Source of the DNA: JBNGDW01 sp049975325
GTDB taxonomy: Bacteria > Cloacimonadota > Cloacimonadia > JGIOTU-2 > JBNGDW01
NCBI GenBank assembly: GCA_049975325.1
Contig: JBNGDW010000068.1
Span: 1 to 8,358, forward strand
DNA: 8,358 nucleotides
Reading direction: 5' to 3'
Both the position numbers and the translations under genes were made by a program. The stretch's first letter is position 1; each line of letters opens with the position of its first letter. Positions 1 to 7,141 of the stretch are shown piece by piece. Below the pieces are notes generated by a model. The model was not told the origin of the DNA, made no database searches, and saw only the letters and a list, made by a program, of their open reading frames with translations.

Positions 1-70
1 CATTGGTGCTTGTTTGGGATTTGGTGCTTGGTGCTTGTGATTTGTTTTTATTTGGCGCTTGTGATTTATT
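1..70. repeat. Heptamer-like intergenic degenerate repeat
   Basis: This non-coding stretch beyond the last gene of the operon is built from variants of a few words. TTGGTGCTTG occurs at 3-12, 21-30 and 28-37, with a one-base variant at 52-61. The 16-mers at 28-43 and 52-67 match at 15 of 16 positions. Read on the minus strand it runs AGCACCA, AGCACCA, AATCCCA in steps of seven, so the period is close to 7 nt. It begins about 30 nt after the stop codon of the IPCT-DIPPS gene and may continue left of the window. I see no open reading frame and no clear hairpin. Its function is unknown. Confidence 0.7.
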
Positions 71-99
71 TCCCTTTTTCAATTTTACATTTTATTTGT

Positions 100-1428
100 T
101 CATTGTTCAATAGTGTGGCATATAAGGATTCGTCGGAGTACCTCAATATTCATAAGGATAGCAATGATTGAAAGCGTTGTTAGAGGAAGATTTAATAACC
201 CCCCTACAAATATAATGCCAAGTCGCATATCTCTTCCAATGCGAAAATAGTGCCCCTTATTGCTGAGATTTTTCCGCATTATTCCGTCATATTTATCAGC
301 TGTATAACTATTCATAAAAGTACCTATGATTGCCAGAAATCCTATGAACAGGGTTAAAGAATAAGGTTTGTATAGATATAAGTGGCAAATTAGTCCAAAT
401 AGGATAAAGGCATCTCCATACCTATCCAGAACTGCATCAAACCATGCACCGAAATCTGTGGTCTGGAATTTTAATCTGGCAACCTCTCCATCACAACCGT
501 CTATGATAGAAGTGACTTGAGCAAGGATAGCCCCAATTGCAAGGAATAAATATCCGGATTGGGAAAGGAAAGTAGCACTGAGGATGCACATTAGAAAAGA
601 GATAAATGAGATTTGATTTGGGGTTAGTTTAGTTCTGACAAGCAGTTTCGAGATTCGGATTGAGATCTTTCTGTTTATATAGCGGGAGATAGGACCATCT
701 GTAGGTTTTTTCAGTGAATTTAATAATGTTTGTTCCGCTTTCTTATAGGCAGTTTCATCATCAATATCAATCCAGAATCTACCCTGAATATCAAAAGCCT
801 TTGCTTTCCCATTCGCTGCCAGCTGCCTGACTCCTCCAGAGAGCGAATCATCCCCTTTTTGTAAGCTCTTTTTTATTGCTGTGAAAATGGCAGGGGAGCA
901 AAGAAATATTCCTGTATCATAAGCATCATAATTGTTAATGTTTTTTCCTATATCAATAATTTTCCCGTTGCGGGTTTGCACTTTAGTGGCGTCAGAAATA
1001 TTTATAAACTTATTTGTAGAGATAGAATAGTCCACCCCAAGCGTAATTTCATCAGATGCAATTGGAATCTTTATAAGATCAGAAAGGATGTTCTCATCAA
1101 ACAGATGATCTGTCATCAGAAGAAGGAAAGGGGTGTCTTGGACGGCATTGGCTGCCTTCAGGACTGAGAGAGCATTGCCTTTTTCCCAATCTTCATTTGC
1201 AATGCAGGTAATTTTGATATTTCGTGATTTGGAAAATTGAAAGAGATGGTGTTCTACTTTTTCTCTATTATAACCAGTAATAACATAAAATTCGTCGACG
1301 CCTGTCTTATGTGCAGTGAGGATTACACGCTCTATAAGAGGGAGTCCGAGGAGAGGAAGAAGAGGCTTGGAATCACATTTGCCAGAAATCCTCTCTCCTC
1401 TCCCCGCGGCTATAATAACACACTTCAT
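100..1428 (-). CDS. Bifunctional CTP:inositol-1-phosphate cytidylyltransferase / di-myo-inositol phosphate phosphate synthase (IPCT-DIPPS)
   Basis: This 442-residue fusion is predicted to make CDP-inositol from CTP and inositol-1-phosphate, then transfer it to a second inositol-1-phosphate to give phosphorylated di-myo-inositol phosphate. Residues 1 to about 235 are a nucleotidyltransferase domain: AAGRGER at 7-13, KP at 21-22, the metal-site TDH at 106-108 and YDTG at 170-173. Residues about 247-442 are a multi-helix membrane CDP-alcohol phosphotransferase. Its full signature is intact: D310, D313, G314, A317, R318, G327, D331 and D335. The linker ISRYINRKIS (247-256) resembles the Archaeoglobus and Thermotoga bifunctional enzymes as I remember them. 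The ATG overlaps the stop of the GH130 gene upstream (ATGA, 4 nt), so translation is probably coupled. It is the last gene of the operon. The DIPP phosphatase needed to finish DIP is not in the window. A phosphatidylinositol-type synthase is less likely because of the fused cytidylyltransferase. Confidence 0.93.
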   Translation of the reverse strand: MKCVIIAAGRGERISGKCDSKPLLPLLGLPLIERVILTAHKTGVDEFYVITGYNREKVEHHLFQFSKSRNIKITCIANEDWEKGNALSVLKAANAVQDTPFLLLMTDHLFDENILSDLIKIPIASDEITLGVDYSISTNKFINISDATKVQTRNGKIIDIGKNINNYDAYDTGIFLCSPAIFTAIKKSLQKGDDSLSGGVRQLAANGKAKAFDIQGRFWIDIDDETAYKKAEQTLLNSLKKPTDGPISRYINRKISIRISKLLVRTKLTPNQISFISFLMCILSATFLSQSGYLFLAIGAILAQVTSIIDGCDGEVARLKFQTTDFGAWFDAVLDRYGDAFILFGLICHLYLYKPYSLTLFIGFLAIIGTFMNSYTADKYDGIMRKNLSNKGHYFRIGRDMRLGIIFVGGLLNLPLTTLSIIAILMNIEVLRRILICHTIEQ

Positions 1429-2627
1429 ATCTTACAATAAGTAAGCAGATAATCTAAAAGATCATTTATGTGACATCCTAAAAGCACGGTATATTTATCG
1501 CCGGCTCCTGCATAAATGAGGAGTTTATCCTGAATGGTTACCGCTCCAACCGGGAATACAACTGCAGGCACATCTACTGGATATTTTTCTTTCTGATCAG
1601 CATATTCCTTTTCAGTGAGTTTTTCTTCGGTTCCGTAGAGTTCATATGGATGATGGGGGATATAGATTGGCTTACGAGTACGCGCAATAATTTTTTGCGG
1701 ATTATCTAAGTCTAATAGTGCGGCAGATATAGAATAGCCCCTTTCGATCCTGCCAGTAAGTCCATAAGCCTGGCATATTTCTTCACCGATTTCACCCACA
1801 GCATGATAAATGAAGAGCCATCCCTCTTCTGTCTTGATTATTTGAGTTCCTGGACCTACTTTTTCCTTTTCATGAGGGAACATTCCTGACTGGATGAAAA
1901 GATTCTTTGCCCTCTCATTATAGATTTTTTCCCAACTATTTTGGTATTTTTTCGGATATAAGAATTGTTCAATACCTCCTTCAAGAGGAGCAAGATGAAT
2001 ATTTGGATGAAAACGGAGAAAAGTAAACAAAGTACCGTGGATAGGTTCGGGAAAGGGCACGGTATTACGACCGTCAAAAGCAGAGATCATACCCTGATAG
2101 GTAATGTTTTGGAAATCTGTGGTAGAATATATAGCAGTTCTATCTGCATTTGAGCCTTTAAAAGGAGGTTTTATTTTTCCACATCCAACAAGCAGATAAT
2201 AATCAGGATAACGAATTATACGAATATCCTCAATCCCATAGAGGAAGTCCTGGTGGTCAGAGCCATCTCCTCTGATCACAATATCATCGTATCTGTCGAA
2301 ATGAATTCCGTCATCACTGATCAGTACCCACACTTCAGATATGTAATTTTCAAGACAAGTGCGTTCCCTGCCAAGTGGCTGATCAAAGAAAGTGGCTTTT
2401 CTATAGTGATGATGGCAACGAGGAAGCAAGACGATTCGATTGTCATATATTTCAGCACCGCCATTAAACACAGCACCTATTTTTTGTTTTCCATCTTCTT
2501 CCCAGATCAGCCCAATATCTTGAGGTTTTACTACGGGATTTTCTTTATAGGAATCAAGTTGAAAAATTGCAGCTCCTGAAGGAAGTTTTTTAACTTGGCC
2601 ATTTCCTATCTTGTCGGTTAAGATCAT
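1425..2627 (-). CDS. Divergent GH130-family mannoside phosphorylase-like protein (second copy)
   Basis: This is a roughly 400-residue soluble protein of the five-bladed beta-propeller GH130 family, whose members phosphorolyse or hydrolyse beta-mannosides. The family pattern is visible: FNGGAEIY (54-61), the catalytic-Asp motif as GIEDIR (131-136, usually EDPR), FPEP near 192-195, GWLFIYHAV (269-277), LLDLDNP (304-310) and YAGAGD (372-377). It is about 95 residues longer than its neighbour, with extra segments near 71-130 and 205-255. The lysine of the neighbour's FPEK motif is proline here (P195), and an unusual HHH lies at 72-74. The substrate or mechanism may therefore differ, and hydrolysis rather than phosphorolysis is possible. 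I chose the ATG at 2627, which has a GGGGG Shine-Dalgarno-like run 5 nt upstream. An in-frame TTG at 2639 has none. It starts 19 nt after the first GH130 gene and overlaps the IPCT-DIPPS start by 4 nt. Confidence 0.85.
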   Translation of the reverse strand: MILTDKIGNGQVKKLPSGAAIFQLDSYKENPVVKPQDIGLIWEEDGKQKIGAVFNGGAEIYDNRIVLLPRCHHHYRKATFFDQPLGRERTCLENYISEVWVLISDDGIHFDRYDDIVIRGDGSDHQDFLYGIEDIRIIRYPDYYLLVGCGKIKPPFKGSNADRTAIYSTTDFQNITYQGMISAFDGRNTVPFPEPIHGTLFTFLRFHPNIHLAPLEGGIEQFLYPKKYQNSWEKIYNERAKNLFIQSGMFPHEKEKVGPGTQIIKTEEGWLFIYHAVGEIGEEICQAYGLTGRIERGYSISAALLDLDNPQKIIARTRKPIYIPHHPYELYGTEEKLTEKEYADQKEKYPVDVPAVVFPVGAVTIQDKLLIYAGAGDKYTVLLGCHINDLLDYLLTYCKI

Positions 2628-2646
2628 CGTAACCCCCAAAAGTGTT

Positions 2647-3561
2647 TTACACCTTTTCCATAGAATCTAAGAGTTCTTTTACCTCACAGGTTGCCACACA
2701 AACAACCGTATCAGCACCTGCGTAGAAGAGGAACAATGTACCATCCACAACAGATGCTCCGCAGGTGAACACAACATTTGGGACAGCGCCCTTTAGTTCG
2801 TACTCCTCTTCTGGTTGAAGTATAGGTTTTTTGGCTCGCGCAATTACTTTTTCAGGATTATTGAGGTCTATGAGAGCAGCTCCAAGTCGATAATGGATGT
2901 TTTCATCAACAGCATGATAAATTACAAGCCATCCTTGGTCGAGTTTAATTGGCGGAGCACCGCCACCGATTTTTAGATATTCCCATTCTTCTTGAGGTCG
3001 CATGACAATACTACAGTTTTTCCAATTAACGAGATCATCTGAGTAGGCTACCCAGATGTGTGGTGGTATCCTGTGATACATTACCCATTTACCATTGATT
3101 TTTTCAGGAAACAGGCAGATATGCTTATTATCTACGCCAGGAAAGGGATATATACGTTTTCCCCAGTTCCACCTATGAGCAAGAAAATCGTCTACACTAA
3201 TAAAAGTCATCGCAACTTGAATAGATCCCCATCCAACTCGTGGGATGCTACCGACAGCGGTATAGCTAAGGTATATCTTATCTCCGATTTTTACGAGACG
3301 AGGATCTTCTACAGTTCTTTCCAGATCGTTTAAAGGGTCTGGCATAAATATTGGTTCTTCCAACCGGTTATCAATATGAAAACCATCCTTTGAACTTGCA
3401 TATCCCAACCTAGAGGTTCCGGTTTTCACTCCTTGTGCTCGGTAGACAATATGGAATTTTTCATCTTCGTATAAAACTGCAGCATTGTAAACCATGTATG
3501 ATTCCCATAGATTCTCTTTTTTGGGAGCGAGTATTGGATTTCCTTTGAAACGTTTTAGCAT
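2647..3561 (-). CDS. GH130-family beta-mannoside phosphorylase
   Basis: This 304-residue protein has the size and motif order of compact GH130 phosphorylases, which split beta-1,2- or beta-1,4-mannosides with phosphate to release mannose-1-phosphate. Visible motifs are GNPIL (7-11), WESYMVYNAAV (19-29), YRA (40-42), SKDG (57-60), the catalytic-Asp motif EDPR (85-88, likely acid D86), FPEKINGKW (151-159), HR (163-164), a GGGAPP loop (199-204), GWLVIYHAV (210-218), IDLNNP (231-236) and FYAGAD (279-284). K154, R164 and H216 are candidate phosphate-binding residues, assigned by pattern and not by alignment. There is no signal peptide, so it should be cytoplasmic. The ATG has a strong AAAGGAGG whose first bases overlap the stop codon of the glycosyltransferase upstream, leaving an 11-nt gap. 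The linkage it acts on cannot be read from sequence alone. The pairing of two adjacent GH130 genes recalls the beta-1,2-mannan phosphorylase pair of Thermoanaerobacter. Confidence 0.92.
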   Translation of the reverse strand: MLKRFKGNPILAPKKENLWESYMVYNAAVLYEDEKFHIVYRAQGVKTGTSRLGYASSKDGFHIDNRLEEPIFMPDPLNDLERTVEDPRLVKIGDKIYLSYTAVGSIPRVGWGSIQVAMTFISVDDFLAHRWNWGKRIYPFPGVDNKHICLFPEKINGKWVMYHRIPPHIWVAYSDDLVNWKNCSIVMRPQEEWEYLKIGGGAPPIKLDQGWLVIYHAVDENIHYRLGAALIDLNNPEKVIARAKKPILQPEEEYELKGAVPNVVFTCGASVVDGTLFLFYAGADTVVCVATCEVKELLDSMEKV

Positions 3562-3572
3562 GCTTTCCTCCT

Positions 3573-4634
3573 TTATTTTAGTAGGTTACTAAATAGGTTT
3601 ATGTATTTATCTGCAACCACAGAGGCAGAGTTGTTCCTAACATATTCTTCCGCAGATTTTAATGTATCTTTGTATTCATAGGTTTGGTCAAATACAATAC
3701 GAAGTTTTTCCTGCAACTGCTTTTCATTTGAGAACTTTAGCACTTCATTCTGAAAAGTTTGGACAAAATTGGATTCTTTGGCGATAATAGGACAGCCTGA
3801 ACCAAGACATTGAAAGACTGTGCTTGAGATAACCACATGAGATGCAGAAGGTTTATTAAATAAAAGGGTATCAGCAGCATGAAGATATTGGTAAAGCTCA
3901 TCTATATCAGGTGCTTGCTCGCGTAGTTCTATATCCAATGTTTCCCTCTCCTGTATTTCATGAAACTTTTCCAATCCTTTTAAGTCCTTTGTTACAACCA
4001 AAAAGAGTAAGGGATATTCTTTACTGAGTTGAGCAATTGCTGAGATTAGTTCGATTGTGGCGCTTGCGGCTGGTCCAAAAGTAAAGATAATTTTCTTATT
4101 CAATGGCAATCCAAGTTTTTTTCTGGCTTCCTCTTTATCTCCCTTTTTAATAGGATAGCATGGATAAGGGATTGTATAGATTGGCTCTTGATCATAAGCT
4201 GGGCTAAGAAACTTTTTATAACGCTCATCAAAACACACGAGAGCATCCCAGCTAAATTGATAGAATGCAGGGTCTTCAGACAGTTTGCCGTCATGGATTA
4301 TATTCACAGTTTTTGCTTTTTCCCGTATTCGGTGGAATATTTTTGCAAGCAGGTCCTTTGGCAACATCCCAAGGTCTTCCACTACGAAGATATCATAATC
4401 GGTTGTAAGGAAGGGAATTGGATTAAGCTTATTGGGAACATAACCGGACACGGTAAAGCATCTTATTATATAATCTTCATCATTGCCTACGATATGAGTC
4501 CCATGAAAGGCATAGTCATAGAAAGTGAATACAGTTAGTTTATGACCTGCATCTACCCAGGCTCGGCCTATGAGTTCAGCGTGAAATGAAGCACCAGAAT
4601 TTGTATTCCAGCCTCCCATTAGTCCTATTTTCAT
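3573..4634 (-). CDS. GT-B fold glycosyltransferase, poorly characterised group
   Basis: This 353-residue soluble protein is probably a nucleotide-sugar-dependent glycosyltransferase. The N-terminal half starts with the GT-B-like GLMGGWNTNSGASFH (4-18), followed by a beta strand (HKLTVFTFYD, 31-40) and VVEDLGMLPKDLL (84-96). A linker with IPYPCYPI (155-162) leads to a second Rossmann-like domain: KKIIFTFGPA (180-189), LLFLVVTKDLKG (209-220), DELYQYLHAADTLLFNKPSAS (245-265) and a donor-site-like CLGSGCPIIAKES (276-288). The classic GT4 Glu-x7-Glu pair is not evident, so neither donor nor acceptor can be assigned. The ATG has GGAGG five bases upstream. The gene follows the previous glycosyltransferase by 36 nt and precedes the first GH130 gene by 11 nt. 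From context, the acceptor could be an inositol phosphodiester and the sugar could be mannose. This is inference only. Confidence 0.75.
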   Translation of the reverse strand: MKIGLMGGWNTNSGASFHAELIGRAWVDAGHKLTVFTFYDYAFHGTHIVGNDEDYIIRCFTVSGYVPNKLNPIPFLTTDYDIFVVEDLGMLPKDLLAKIFHRIREKAKTVNIIHDGKLSEDPAFYQFSWDALVCFDERYKKFLSPAYDQEPIYTIPYPCYPIKKGDKEEARKKLGLPLNKKIIFTFGPAASATIELISAIAQLSKEYPLLFLVVTKDLKGLEKFHEIQERETLDIELREQAPDIDELYQYLHAADTLLFNKPSASHVVISSTVFQCLGSGCPIIAKESNFVQTFQNEVLKFSNEKQLQEKLRIVFDQTYEYKDTLKSAEEYVRNNSASVVADKYINLFSNLLK

Positions 4635-4670
4635 TCTTCCTCCATCTTATAGTGACATTTGGTGATTTAT

Positions 4671-5789
4671 TTACTGATACAAAGCTAAATGTTTAAGAGC
4701 TGTTGCTGTCCATGAGGTTTTCTGTCTATACTCTTCTGTTTGGCCAAGTATGTATTTTAAAAACTCACTATCCTCAAACAGGCGCATAGCAACTCTGGCA
4801 ATTCCAGTTGAATTATATGGCAAGAGAAGCAGCTCATCAGAAATATTTTTCAATTCTTCAAATTTTGGCATTCGTGAGGCGATAACAGGCTTTCTGGCAC
4901 CTATAGCAAGATGAAACGAGCCGGATGCTGATCTATCTTCTTCATAGTATGGGAAAAAGACAATATCTGCAGATCGTAAGAGATAAGGGACATCTTCGTT
5001 AGGGAAAAATTTATTTGGGTAGATTACATGATCGTTGAGACCAAGTTTTTCTATTTCTTTTGCAAGAAAATCTGCATAATCCTGGTCTTTTTTGGATGGG
5101 TTAGGCGCAAGTCCTCCAGCAATAAAGAAGATAGTATTTTCAAATTTTTTCAATATTTCCGAGAGAGCTTCGAGGACAATATGGAAATTCTTATGTTTTT
5201 TAATAAACCCAAACATAAGAAGGATATGCGCGCCTGTGGGAAGGTTCAATTTTTTTCTTGCGAGATATTGATCTTCATCTGCAAGCTCGGTTCCATGAGG
5301 GATAACATGAATTTTTTTCTCCGGAATACCACGGCGGAGAAGTATAGACTTTTGGGCAGGAAGATGCAAGATAACTTCATCTGCTAAGTTGGCAATATTT
5401 ACTGCGTAGTTCTCATCACCAGAGCCTCGCTCTGAGAATTGAGTGGGGCGTATACAGTGGATTGTTATAATTCGCTTGGCTTTACCATTCAATTTTCGAA
5501 GTAGGATTGGCAGACGATCATCAAATTTGTAGATACTGTATTCGTGTTGGATATGGACCACATCTCCGCTCTCTATTTCGGCGAGGATAGGTTCAACATA
5601 ATTTTCCTCCCGCGTCCAGCACGGCACCACCTCAAAGTTATCCTTCTTGGTTGAATCAGCTCCATATTCTGCTACCACCTTGATAGACACTTTTGGGTTT
5701 TCTTTCTGTATTCCTCGAATCAAATAATCTGTATAAGTTGCAATCCCACATTGTTTAGGAAGATATGTTGACACATATACTACTCTCAT
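4671..5789 (-). CDS. GT4-like glycosyltransferase (group 1)
   Basis: This 372-residue cytoplasmic GT-B glycosyltransferase resembles family GT4. The N-terminal domain has VVYVSTYLPKQCGIATYT (3-20), with the glycine-containing acceptor-side loop, and VVHIQHEYSIY (77-87). The C-terminal domain opens with KIHVIPHG (159-166) and has FGFIKKHKN (193-201), a typical donor-phosphate-side loop, then IFFIAGG (220-226) and LLRSADIVFFPYYEE (270-284). In place of the usual EGFGLPxxEA motif it reads RSASGSFHLAIGARKPVIAS (286-305), so both glutamates of the Glu-x7-Glu signature appear replaced while the downstream KPVIAS is kept. It lies 54 nt after ino1 and 36 nt before the next glycosyltransferase. Its Shine-Dalgarno is weak (AAGAG), so expression may depend on readthrough from ino1. 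A mannosyltransferase acting on DIP or an inositol phosphate fits the context, but the sugar is not determined by sequence. Confidence 0.85.
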   Translation of the reverse strand: MRVVYVSTYLPKQCGIATYTDYLIRGIQKENPKVSIKVVAEYGADSTKKDNFEVVPCWTREENYVEPILAEIESGDVVHIQHEYSIYKFDDRLPILLRKLNGKAKRIITIHCIRPTQFSERGSGDENYAVNIANLADEVILHLPAQKSILLRRGIPEKKIHVIPHGTELADEDQYLARKKLNLPTGAHILLMFGFIKKHKNFHIVLEALSEILKKFENTIFFIAGGLAPNPSKKDQDYADFLAKEIEKLGLNDHVIYPNKFFPNEDVPYLLRSADIVFFPYYEEDRSASGSFHLAIGARKPVIASRMPKFEELKNISDELLLLPYNSTGIARVAMRLFEDSEFLKYILGQTEEYRQKTSWTATALKHLALYQ

Positions 5790-5843
5790 CTTTGCTCTTT
5801 TTCAAATATCTGTAAATTTGAGGAGAATGGGCTATTTGGTGGA

Positions 5844-6947
5844 TCAATTATTTCGCTCTCCTTGAATAAATTCCTCTACTCTTTGATATGCTTCATCATC
5901 AGTAAGCTGCTGAGGGGGGTGTTTCATAAAGAAGGCAGAGGGAGAATACAGGGGGCCACCAATTCCGCGTTCTAACGCCAGCTTACAGCATCTTATTGCA
6001 TCTATTACCACTCCGGCGGAATTTGGAGAGTCTTCCACTGATAGACGTAATTCAAGATTCATTGGCACATTACCGAAAAGTTTCCCTTCCATTCTGAGAA
6101 AACATAGCTTATTATCTTTTAGCCATGGTACCCAATCGCTTGGTCCTATATGTATATTTTCATCTATCAATCTTGTTTTTGTCTGCGATTGGACAGACTC
6201 TGTTTTGGACTCCTTTTTTGAGGCGAGTCGATTTCTGTCAAGCATATTTAGAAAGTCAGTATTTCCTCCTACATTAAGTTGGTATGTATGTTCAAGTTTT
6301 ACACCTCTTTTCTTGAAAAGATTAGTGAGAACTCTGTGCACAATGGTTGCACCAAGTTGTGATTTTATATCATCTCCAATAATTGGTAGTCCAGCTTCTT
6401 CAAATTTTTTACTCCATTCTAAATCACTGGCAATGAAGACAGGTATATTATTTATAAATGCATTACCTGCTTCAAGTGCACATTCAGCATAAAATTTTGT
6501 TGCCTCCTCAGAGCCTACAGGTAGATAATTTAATAGAATCTCAGCTCCTGATTCTTTAAGTTCCTTCACAATATCTTCTTTTGACGCCTCCTTTTCATCA
6601 GACAAAATAAAAGTATATTTTGGGTCATAATTTTTCATATGTCCTGCAATACTATCTAAGATTTTGCCCATTTTAACCTTAGTACCTGTGGCAGGAATGT
6701 CTTTGCAAAAGGAAGTAGTGCAATTTGGTAAGGCGAATATTGCCTCGGAAACATCCTTTCCTACCTTTCTTTTATCAACATCAAAGGCAGCAACTATTTC
6801 TATATCTGCAGGCGTATATCCACCAATATCCCAATGCATAAGTCCTATAGTATCATCAGTGTACCTGCCTTTGTAGTAATGAATACCTTGAATTAACGAG
6901 CTGGCACAGTTACCTATCCCAGCTATTGCTACTTTAATTTTTGCCAT
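5844..6947 (-). CDS. ino1: myo-inositol-1-phosphate synthase
   Basis: This 367-residue enzyme is predicted to convert glucose-6-phosphate to inositol-1-phosphate with bound NAD (EC 5.5.1.4), the first committed step to inositol compounds. The N-terminal Rossmann fold shows AIAGIGNCASSL (7-18) and the acidic end of the second strand, AAFDVD (53-58). Family motifs follow: NYLPVGSEEA (140-149), NNIPVFIAS (166-174), GDDIKSQLGATIVHR (191-205), LNVGGNTDFLNM (224-235), WLKDNK (275-280), EGKLFGN (287-293) and EDSPNSAG (305-312). Lysines 195, 277, 280 and 289 are candidates for the catalytic lysines of the family. The length is that of the short prokaryotic type, as in Mycobacterium, not the roughly 530-residue eukaryotic enzyme. 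The ATG has a strong GGAGGT upstream. It is the first gene of the operon, behind a good promoter, and feeds inositol-1-phosphate to the IPCT-DIPPS at the operon's end. Confidence 0.96.
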   Translation of the reverse strand: MAKIKVAIAGIGNCASSLIQGIHYYKGRYTDDTIGLMHWDIGGYTPADIEIVAAFDVDKRKVGKDVSEAIFALPNCTTSFCKDIPATGTKVKMGKILDSIAGHMKNYDPKYTFILSDEKEASKEDIVKELKESGAEILLNYLPVGSEEATKFYAECALEAGNAFINNIPVFIASDLEWSKKFEEAGLPIIGDDIKSQLGATIVHRVLTNLFKKRGVKLEHTYQLNVGGNTDFLNMLDRNRLASKKESKTESVQSQTKTRLIDENIHIGPSDWVPWLKDNKLCFLRMEGKLFGNVPMNLELRLSVEDSPNSAGVVIDAIRCCKLALERGIGGPLYSPSAFFMKHPPQQLTDDEAYQRVEEFIQGERNN

Positions 6948-6991
6948 TTTTCTACCTCCAGTTATTTATTATTTACCAAGGATACAAAAAT

Positions 6992-7019
6992 AATATACTT
7001 TTTCAAGCTATCATGCCAA
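6992..7019 (-). promoter_or_regulatory. Sigma70-like promoter of the ino1 operon
   Basis: On the minus strand, TTGGCA (7014-7019, five of six matches to TTGACA) is followed after exactly 16 nt by TATATT (6992-6997, five of six matches to TATAAT). Transcription would start near 6985, giving a leader of about 38 nt before the ino1 ATG at 6947. A second, weaker pair overlaps it: TTGAAA, 17 nt, TATCCT. I see no obvious operator palindrome or riboswitch in the 194-nt gap. Confidence 0.65.
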
Positions 7020-7108
7020 GTACAAAATCTGCAAGTACTTGAGAATGAGCTTTGGTTGTTATTATAGAAAGATAGAGCTAACTCTTTTAGTTGGAAGAGA
7101 AGATTTAG

Positions 7109-7140
7109 AAAAAATGCTTTATGTTCAATATATATAAGCA
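7109..7140 (-). terminator. Weak Rho-independent terminator-like hairpin after yggS
   Basis: Immediately after the yggS stop, the minus strand reads TGCTTAT (7134-7140), a short AT-rich loop, then ATAAAGCA (7115-7122) and six Ts (7109-7114). The arms pair as TGCTT with AAGCA plus two more A-T pairs around one bulged A. The stem has little GC, so termination would be weak. Its place between yggS and the ino1 promoter fits the end of one transcription unit. Confidence 0.35.
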
Positions 7141-7141
7141 A

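Noticed and set aside
1..70. CRISPR array at the left edge
   Set aside because: Repeat units are 7 to 16 nt, degenerate and without regular spacers, and no cas gene is visible.
2628..2639. TTG start at 2639 giving a 404-residue second GH130 protein
   Set aside because: There is no Shine-Dalgarno before it, whereas the ATG at 2627 has a GGGGG run 5 nt upstream. The four added residues carry no family motif.
6998..7020. Possible sigma54 promoter, TTGGCATG followed by CTTGA, upstream of ino1
   Set aside because: The GG and the downstream G element are off by one base from the fixed sigma54 spacing, and the GC of the -12 element is missing. The same bases form a much better sigma70-like pair.
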